NCBI GenBank assembly: GCA_021155915.1
Contig: JAJNBE010000026.1
Span: 1 to 40,471, forward strand
Direction of reading: 5' to 3'
DNA: 40,471 bases
Source of the DNA: Solimicrobium sp.
GTDB lineage: Bacteria; Pseudomonadota; Gammaproteobacteria; Burkholderiales; Burkholderiaceae_D
Shown: in pieces, positions 35,508-40,471 of the stretch
Layout: every line of letters starts with the position of its first letter
Position numbering within the stretch: the stretch's first letter is position 1
Program-made: the position numbers and the translations under genes
The notes under the pieces: generated by a model
Databases searched by the model: none
The model's input: the letters and a program-made list of their open reading frames with translations, nothing else
Told to the model about the DNA's origin: nothing

Positions 35508-36389
35508 ATGAATATTATTAATTGGGCATTTCTTTTGCTCTTTGCCGTAACCCTTAATGCAACAGCAAAAGTTGTTGTCCGTGATGGCGACGAAGTAATT
35601 TTTACTTTGGAAAAGTCCCCAAGGCGCATCATTTCCTTGTCACCGCATAATACAGAACTACTGTTCGCAGCGGGCGGAGAAGATCGAATTATTGGAGTAA
35701 GTAGCTATAGCGATTTTCCAGAGGCCGCCAAAAAAATCCCAGTGGTTGGAGATAGTCGTGAATTAGATTTAGAGCGAATAATTGCGTTGAAGCCAGATTT
35801 GCTGGTGGTATGGAGGCAGGGTAGTTCTGCCAGGCAAATTGAACAATTAAGAAAACTAGGCATTCCGCTGTTTTTTATTGATGAACATTACTTATCCGAT
35901 ATTACAAGAAATATCGAATTATTGGGTCAGATAATGGGTACTGAAAAACTGGCAAATCAAACTGCACATAATTTGCGTCATCAATTGGCTGTATTAACGA
36001 GTCGCTATGCGAACCAATCTCCAGTACGTTTGTTTTACCAAGTGTGGGGTAATCCTTTATTGACTTTAAACGGACAGCAAATCATTAGCGATGCGATACG
36101 TGTATGCGGTGGCGTAAATATATTTTCTAGTCAGAAAATGACGGCATCGGCTGTCAGCGTAGAGGCAGTATTGCAAGAAAATCCTGAAGCGATTATTGGA
36201 ACGCGTAACTCAAATGCAGTAGAAGTTGGTGTAGCGATGTGGAGGCGGTATCCGACGATAGTTGCGGTAAAACAAAGGAATTTATATGAGCTTAATGGCA
36301 ATTGGATCAATCGAGCAGGACCTCGAATGATTTCAGGTGTTGCTGAGTTGTGTGAAAAGCTGGATCAGGTGCGTAGAAAACGTATATAA
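35508..36389 (+). CDS. btuF: Periplasmic B12-binding protein, BtuF-like
   Basis: The 293-residue protein has a signal peptide (NWAFLLLFAVTLNATAKVV, cleavage near residue 20). The helical-backbone binding fold follows with features close to E. coli BtuF: RIISLSPHNTELLFAAGG, IGVSSYSDFPEAAKKIP (E. coli: V-G-V-S-S-Y-S-D-Y-P), LDLERIIALKPDLLVVWRQG, RQIEQLRKLGIPL, and VCGGVNIFSS. The WRQG and SSYSDFP pieces are characteristic of cobalamin binders rather than siderophore binders. The start at 35508 is used because the upstream TTG at 35496 adds only four residues. It lies 37 bases after btuD. Confidence 0.87.
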   Translation: MNIINWAFLLLFAVTLNATAKVVVRDGDEVIFTLEKSPRRIISLSPHNTELLFAAGGEDRIIGVSSYSDFPEAAKKIPVVGDSRELDLERIIALKPDLLVVWRQGSSARQIEQLRKLGIPLFFIDEHYLSDITRNIELLGQIMGTEKLANQTAHNLRHQLAVLTSRYANQSPVRLFYQVWGNPLLTLNGQQIISDAIRVCGGVNIFSSQKMTASAVSVEAVLQENPEAIIGTRNSNAVEVGVAMWRRYPTIVAVKQRNLYELNGNWINRAGPRMISGVAELCEKLDQVRRKRI

Positions 36390-36730
36390 ATAATATTCAA
36401 CTTGTATAGTGATCCCCCTACACCAATCCTAGCTTACCCTTTAAAAATGACTCTGCAATTTATAGGGAGATCAACTTGCGGGAAACTTAGCTTAGAGGCT
36501 ATTGCATACAACCAAGCGAGCGAGCCAATGACAACAGGACGATTGCATGAAGCCCATTAAATTTAAATGGTTTGCAGGGCACGGAAAAATGGATCAAGCA
36601 CAAAATAATTGCTTGAAAACCGCCGTAAATAAGAATATTCATTCAAGTTGGACTAACGCTTATTATCTCCTCTTTATCAACATAAGCAGTTAGACGAGTA
36701 GGAATATAAGGCGTACTCAAACATCGACTC

Positions 36731-36814
36731 GGCGCCCTTGTCTTGGCGACCCCGTCTTGGCGACCCTGTCTTGGCGACCCCGTCTGGGCGACCCCGTCTT
36801 CGCAGCCTTGTTAG
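36731..36814. repeat. 14-bp tandem repeat, about 6 units
   Basis: The unit GGCGACCCCGTCTT repeats in register at 36731, 36745, 36759, 36773 and 36787, with a sixth decayed unit at 36801. Units differ by one to three bases (the first is GGCGCCCTTGTCTT; the third has CCCTG; the fourth ends CTG). The 14-base period breaks any reading frame, so it is non-coding. The repeat is much richer in G+C than its surroundings and may vary in copy number between strains. Confidence 0.85.
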
Positions 36815-37016
36815 GCAATTTAGAGCGATAAATTGTCTGAAAAAAAATTCCGTCAGCACTAGCCTTCGCGAAAATGGCGAGCAGGAGGCTTGAGTTGTGT
36901 AGGATGCAGATAAAGTGTTACCAACTCCCGCGTTGACCTGACCCTTTAGAAATGCGGGACTTCCCGTAATCGCCTTGAGAAGGAATTAAGCTTCATAATT
37001 ATGAAATATCGAAGCT

Positions 37017-37024
37017 GCTATAAT
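37017..37024 (+). promoter_or_regulatory. Extended -10 promoter for ybiT
   Basis: TGCTATAAT (starting at 37016/37017) has a perfect TATAAT at 37019-37024 with the TG dinucleotide one base upstream. No good -35 is seen, which is tolerated by extended -10 promoters. Transcription would begin near 37031, about 40 bases before the ybiT start. Confidence 0.45.
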
Positions 37025-37072
37025 ATGCGGTTTAATCTCCGCCGTTTAACTGTTTTTTTGTAAAGGTACTTC

Positions 37073-38686
37073 GTGCTCTCCTCTGCCAACATCACCATGC
37101 AATTTGGTGAAAAGCCTCTGTTTGAAAATATCTCCGTAAAATTTGGTGACGGCAATCGTTATGGCCTAATTGGTGCAAATGGTTGCGGTAAATCAACCTT
37201 CATGAAAATCTTAGGCGGTGATTTAGAGCCGAGTTCCGGCACAGTCATGCTTGATCTGGGCGAGCGTTTGGGTAAGCTCGGCCAGAATCAGTTTGCGTTT
37301 GAAGAAATGCGTGTTTTAGACGTAGTACTTATGGGGCATGTGGAAATGTGGTCCGCCATGACTGAGCGTGACGCTATCTATGCTAATCCTGAGGCGACGG
37401 ATGATGACTATATGCGTGCCGCAGATTTAGAGGCAAAGTTCGCTGAATATGATGGCTACACCGCAGAATCACGGGCTAGTGAAATATTGATGGGTGCTGG
37501 TATTGAGTTGGCGAAGCATAAGGGGCCAATGAGTGAGATCGCACCAGGTTGGAAATTGCGCGTATTGTTAGCCCAGGCATTGTTTTCTAATCCCGATATT
37601 TTGTTATTGGATGAACCCACTAACAACTTAGATATTAACACCATACGCTGGTTAGAAAATGTGTTAAATCAGCGTAATTCGACCATGATCATTATTTCGC
37701 ATGACCGCCATTTCTTAAACCAGGTTTGTACACATATGGCAGACATGGACTACGGTACGTTAAAGATCTATCCTGGTAACTATGATGACTACATGCTGGC
37801 CTCATCGCAAGCCCGTGCCCAGCAATTATCGAATAATGCCAAAGCCAAAGATAAAGTCGCGGAGTTACAAGACTTTGTGCGACGTTTCTCGGCGAATAAA
37901 TCAAAAGCGCGTCAAGCGACTTCGCGCGCAAAACAAATCGAAAAAATTAAGATTGAAGACCTTAAACCATCGAGCAGACAAAATCCGTATATTCGCTTTG
38001 AAGGTGAGAAAAAATTACATCGCCTGGCTGTGGAGGTGCAGGGGATTGCTAAGTCTTTTGATCATACTTTGTTCAAAAATCTGAATATTAGCGTGGAAGC
38101 CGGGGAGCGAATTGCAATTATTGGCGCAAATGGAATTGGTAAAACCACCTTGTTACGCTGCGTTGTCGGCGACTTGGTCGGAAAATCCGTTGGTTTAAAG
38201 CCGGATACCGGATTAGTGAAATGGGCTGAAAATGCCAATCCCGGCTATATGCCGCAAGATCCCACCGAAGAATTTACAAACGGAAAAATATTGACCGATT
38301 GGATGGGAGATTGGACGCAGGAAGGTGACGATGATCAGGCGGTACGTTCTATTTTAGGGCGTTTATTGTTCAGCGGTGACGATGTCAAAAAATCGGTAAG
38401 GGTATTATCTGGCGGAGAAAAAGGGCGAATGATGTACGGCAAATTAATGCTGGGGCGTCACAATGTATTGCTGCTGGATGAGCCGACCAATCATATGGAT
38501 ATGGAGTCGATTGAATCGCTCAATATCGCTTTAGAAAAGTATGCCGGTACATTGATTTTTGTATCCCATGATCGTGAATTCGTATCCAGTTTGGCGACTC
38601 GTATTCTGGAAATCAAAGAAAATGAGATCATTGATTTCAAAGGAAGTTATGAGGAGTATTTGGGCAGTCAGGGGATTGAGGCATAA
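37073..38686 (+). CDS. ybiT: ABC-F family ribosome-associated ATPase YbiT
   Basis: The 537-residue protein has two ABC ATPase domains and no membrane segment, and closely resembles E. coli YbiT over its length. It begins [20 protein letters not shown]. Walker A motifs are GANGCGKST (about residues 35) and GANGIGKTT (about 352). Walker B motifs are [11 protein letters not shown] and [11 protein letters not shown]. The interdomain P-site tRNA-interaction region includes [20 protein letters not shown] (about residues 268-287). ABC-F proteins bind the ribosomal E site and relieve stalling or tune translation. It starts with GTG at 37073, with AAAGGT 6 bases upstream. It is a single-gene unit with its own promoter. 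Confidence 0.94.
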   Translation: MLSSANITMQFGEKPLFENISVKFGDGNRYGLIGANGCGKSTFMKILGGDLEPSSGTVMLDLGERLGKLGQNQFAFEEMRVLDVVLMGHVEMWSAMTERDAIYANPEATDDDYMRAADLEAKFAEYDGYTAESRASEILMGAGIELAKHKGPMSEIAPGWKLRVLLAQALFSNPDILLLDEPTNNLDINTIRWLENVLNQRNSTMIIISHDRHFLNQVCTHMADMDYGTLKIYPGNYDDYMLASSQARAQQLSNNAKAKDKVAELQDFVRRFSANKSKARQATSRAKQIEKIKIEDLKPSSRQNPYIRFEGEKKLHRLAVEVQGIAKSFDHTLFKNLNISVEAGERIAIIGANGIGKTTLLRCVVGDLVGKSVGLKPDTGLVKWAENANPGYMPQDPTEEFTNGKILTDWMGDWTQEGDDDQAVRSILGRLLFSGDDVKKSVRVLSGGEKGRMMYGKLMLGRHNVLLLDEPTNHMDMESIESLNIALEKYAGTLIFVSHDREFVSSLATRILEIKENEIIDFKGSYEEYLGSQGIEA

Positions 38687-39090
38687 GCGGTGACATCTAT
38701 ACTTCGTCATTCGTTCGTAGACACTAATCATATCTTTCAGCTTTTTATTTCAAATCCGCTCTTATAAGTGGCGATGTACGAGGAACATAATTATGGGCGC
38801 AGTCGCCAAGGAACTCACTTTTATATGGAAGTGATTTTTCTAAATAGCTAATATAAGAGATTCCTCTAAATATTGCCTTGATTTGACCCAACTGCATAGT
38901 TCCATCTTCCTTGCAGGGGATGGTTAGGATGGGAGTTGAGTGCATAACGTATCTTCAAAGACAGATAGCATCCGACTGTAAAACCTATCGCTGCTTTAGG
39001 CGGTGAATGTAACGAGACGCAGTATTAGAACATTAAGCTCCAACCCCTGACTTCCCTTAAAAAATTGATTAAGGCTATACAGAATGCGCC
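38687..39090. other. Intergenic with one unconvincing small frame
   Basis: A 66-codon minus-strand frame (38945-38745) begins MHSTPILTIPCKEDGTMQLG and ends CAHNYVPRTSPLIRADLK. It shows no known domain and only a weak GAAG upstream of the ATG, so it is noted as a possible small or decayed gene. Nothing else is recognised. Confidence 0.35.
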
Positions 39091-39219
39091 CTAAATTGAT
39101 TCCCCAATTTTTTTCGTTTTACTGATTTTTGGGCTCTTGTTAATTACATTTTCAAGATAATCCGCGATATCACTGAACATCTTATCTGATGGGTAATAAG
39201 CAAATTTTGGCCGCTTCAT
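39091..39219 (-). CDS. Small hypothetical protein, second of an overlapping pair
   Basis: The 42-residue frame reads MKRPKFAYYPSDKMFSDIAD followed by YLENVINKSPKISKTKKIGE and SI. Its ATG overlaps the TGA of the preceding frame by the classic ATGA arrangement, suggesting translational coupling, and its composition (charged N-terminus, amphipathic helix, lysine-rich tail) looks protein-like. No family is recognised. It may instead be the frameshifted remnant of a longer gene together with the frame before it. Confidence 0.35.
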   Translation of the reverse strand: MKRPKFAYYPSDKMFSDIADYLENVINKSPKISKTKKIGESI

Positions 39220-39374
39220 CTTGCTTGCGTCTTGTATTTTCGGGCAAACTCTAAAAGGTCGCGGGTTTGAAGAAGAGAATTGAATTGCTGTTCCAAATTA
39301 TCGGCATCACGGTTCGAAGTACGGATCGGCTGACTTGTGTGTTGGTGTGGACGAGTGTTACGTATTGATTCCAT
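39216..39374 (-). CDS. Small hypothetical protein, first of an overlapping pair
   Basis: The 52-residue frame begins MESIRNTRPHQHTSQPIRTS and continues NRDADNLEQQFNSLLQTRDL to LEFARKYKTQAR. The second half looks like an amphipathic helix and the first half is polar and disordered. No ribosome binding site is clear. It overlaps the next frame by four bases (ATGA). It could be a real small-gene pair or the N-terminal remnant of a decayed protein; the polar N-terminus resembles that of effector-like proteins elsewhere in the window. Confidence 0.35.
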   Translation of the reverse strand: MESIRNTRPHQHTSQPIRTSNRDADNLEQQFNSLLQTRDLLEFARKYKTQAR

Positions 39375-39800
39375 ATTTTATGGTCTTTGTTAACTTGGTA
39401 TGTTTTGTCAAATTTTAAAAAGAGCGTGGGTTAGAACATATCGCCCTGGCATCAGATAAGCTACTTGGTCCGATTTTTACATGGGACAGATGATAGAAAA
39501 GAATGTGAAGAAAAAATAGTGTGGATTTCCTCATTAGGACAAACCCTGATGTTTTTAATATATGTTTTGAATTTTCACGGTGGCATTGCTAGGGATTCAA
39601 ATTATTCAATCACGTGTTTTAGCTGCGAAGAAAATGTTATCTGAGTGCACCGTACATAGTTCATAGCTTTCCTTTTTCGTACACTTTTTCTCGATGCTTA
39701 TAGTGAGATTTCTGTAAAACTGTAATTAACGAAACATCGACCGGACGCAGGAGGTCCCGCGCCGGAAGTGTCTTTGCCTCGCACGGGTCAGGCAGACCTC
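39375..39800. other. Non-coding stretch, nothing recognised
   Basis: No gene, RNA or clear repeat is supported. A short minus-strand frame at 39661-39855 has no domain and overlaps the end of the Smr-like frame. Confidence 0.45.
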
Positions 39801-40097
39801 TTAAAGTTTGGATCCCGTGAGTGTCATATATCCTTCGAACCATTCCGGCACCCATCCTCCATTTTTACAATTTGTTGAGCTAAGTAACACTTTTTGAACC
39901 ATTGATTTCATCTTGTTCTCATCGTGGTTGTTATGCGATGCATTTCCATAGCTAATTTTTTGTTGAGGCAATGCCGATTTTATGCTGCTGAAATCGCTTA
40001 AAACAGCGCGCAGATAAAATTCCGCTAAACGATGTGATAAGCCATGTAAATTAACCTTTCGGGGCTTTTTTTGATTTTTTAGTAATTTTATTACCAC
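39801..40097 (-). pseudogene. Smr-like domain, in frame with upstream OPR-repeat protein
   Basis: This 98-codon frame carries an Smr-type nuclease-like domain. VNLHGLSHRLAEFYLRAVL matches the D/N-L-H-G-L-[ST] opening helix. SYGNASHNNHDENKMKSMVQ aligns with the later G-x-G-x-H-S...L-K-x-x-V motif of Smr domains. It lies in exactly the same reading frame as the OPR-repeat protein ending at 40104, separated by one TAA plus two sense codons (GGT AGA) before a GTG. The simplest reading is one ancestral OPR-Smr protein interrupted by a nonsense codon; a separate gene starting at that GTG is also possible, but there is no ribosome binding site of its own. Smr domains cut or bind nucleic acid (family knowledge). 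Confidence 0.55.
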
Positions 40098-40103
40098 TCT
40101 ACC

Positions 40104-40471
40104 TTACGTCTCAATAGAATGTAATTTTTTTATTTCGGTGGAATTATTGGTTTTGCTTAATAGCGTATTGACCAGATGGCTGGCAATGCTTAGCTTTTTT
40201 TGTAACAACAGGGACAAACTGCAAAGAGTTTCTGCCACAAAAATAGGGGAGGGTGTTTCTTCCTTGAATGTGATATTGATTTGTTGGGTTAATGCATTTA
40301 ACACAGCTTCAACGCCGGCACCCGCCGTCAAATTCTGTAATCCATATAGGGCGTTACCAATCTCTTGCGGACTAAGTCGCAACGCGTGAGAAATGTGCGG
40401 AGCCAACGCATTCAGCACGGCCTCAACACCGACACTGGGCGTCAAATTCTGTAATCCATACAGGGCGTTGC
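40104..40471 (-). CDS. DUF1601/OPR-like helical-repeat protein, 5' end outside window
   Basis: The frame is open at the right edge, so only the C-terminal 121 residues are seen. It contains repeats of about 38 residues: NALYGLQNLTPSVGVEAVLN followed by ALAPHISHALRLSPQEIG, then NALYGLQNLTAGAGVEAVLN and ALTQQIN. The G-N-A-L-Y-G-L-Q-N motif is typical of the DUF1601 repeats of Coxiella and of octotricopeptide-like (OPR) RNA-binding repeats of algae and protists. After two visible repeats a helical tail follows and the frame stops at the TAA at 40104-40106. An Smr-like domain continues in the same frame. The bacterial repeats could bind RNA or serve as a host-directed effector; both are inference. 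Confidence 0.72.
   Translation of the reverse strand, partial: NALYGLQNLTPSVGVEAVLNALAPHISHALRLSPQEIGNALYGLQNLTAGAGVEAVLNALTQQINITFKEETPSPIFVAETLCSLSLLLQKKLSIASHLVNTLLSKTNNSTEIKKLHSIET

Larger units (their letters stand above)
36390..37072. other. Long intergenic stretch with tandem repeat
   Basis: No reliable gene is seen. A 48-residue frame at 36547-36693 has AGGA 7 bases before its ATG but no recognisable family and a composition not clearly coding, so it is only a possibility. The 14-base tandem repeat at 36731-36814 and the ybiT promoter near 37019 are listed separately. Confidence 0.4.

Noticed and set aside
36547..36693. 48-codon plus-strand frame with a well-spaced AGGA
   Set aside because: No family match that I recognise and it lies in a decayed, repeat-containing gap; kept only as a note in the intergenic entry.
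38745..38945. 66-codon minus-strand frame after ybiT
   Set aside because: Protein-like in places but with no known domain, a weak ribosome binding site and no coding neighbour; not strong enough to call.
39092..39114. AAATTG/CAATTT hairpin followed by T residues
   Set aside because: The stem is short and AT-only, and no plus-strand gene ends nearby, so a terminator call is not justified.
1..40471. CRISPR arrays, tRNA or rRNA genes
   Set aside because: No regularly spaced repeats of CRISPR type and no tRNA-like T-loop with matching acceptor stem was found by reading both strands.

Overview
This window looks like chromosomal DNA of a moderately AT-rich gammaproteobacterium, most likely an intracellular or host-associated member of the Legionellales/Coxiella-like group. 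The housekeeping genes are gammaproteobacterial in type and order: ppsR/ppsA divergent pair, tsaB-rimI-holD-like, lplT, ybiT, and an MHS-type transporter. Between them lie large proteins of the kind that Legionellales use as host-directed effectors: a Sel1-repeat protein, a double pentapeptide-repeat protein, an F-box-like protein, and a protein with DUF1601/OPR-type helical repeats. The lineage is inferred from gene content and sequence style, not from a marker-gene search.

Layout. 1-1224 (-): Sel1-repeat protein cut by the left edge. 1225-2016: decayed non-coding DNA with a repeat relic. 2017-8466 (-): MHS-family transporter, a broken TonB-dependent receptor, an orphan hydroxysqualene synthase (HpnC), a repeat element, a DUF805 membrane protein and ppsR. 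8625-12492 (+): ppsA, nfeD-like and an SPFH/stomatin-like gene, closed by a terminator. 12908-15985 (+): 1025-residue pentapeptide-repeat protein. 16501-17001: foldback element with a 10-bp target duplication. 17047-18576 (-): F-box-like protein. 18779-18972: cluster of nested hairpins. 19085-22751: DUF1289, thioredoxin-like, tsaB-rimI-holD/UDG-like and DUF1853 genes. 23051-24313 (-): lplT. 24745-28730 (+): hen1-pnkp RNA repair operon. 28881-31379 (+): alr-radA. 31564-36389 (+): TonB receptor plus btuCDF-like ABC uptake operon. 36390-37072: non-coding with a 14-bp tandem repeat. 37073-38686 (+): ybiT. 38687-40103: mostly decayed DNA with a pair of overlapping tiny frames. 39801-40471 (-): Smr-like domain and OPR-like repeats in one reading frame separated by a single stop codon, running off the right edge.

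How the genes work together. ppsA and ppsR form the phosphoenolpyruvate synthase and its regulatory kinase/phosphorylase. nfeD and the SPFH gene form a membrane-microdomain pair. hen1 and pnkp overlap by 4 bases and form the bacterial repair-with-immunization system for ribotoxin-cleaved RNA. The 31.5-36.4 kb genes make a complete outer-membrane-to-cytoplasm uptake route, most similar to vitamin B12 uptake. tsaB and rimI sit with a gene that appears intermediate between uracil-DNA glycosylase and DNA polymerase III psi. Several loci show reductive decay (receptor pseudogene, long non-coding stretches, in-frame stop in the right-edge gene), and at least three kinds of non-autonomous repeat are present. 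The least explained elements are the modular pentapeptide protein, the OPR-Smr frame, the 501-bp foldback element and the 194-bp hairpin cluster.
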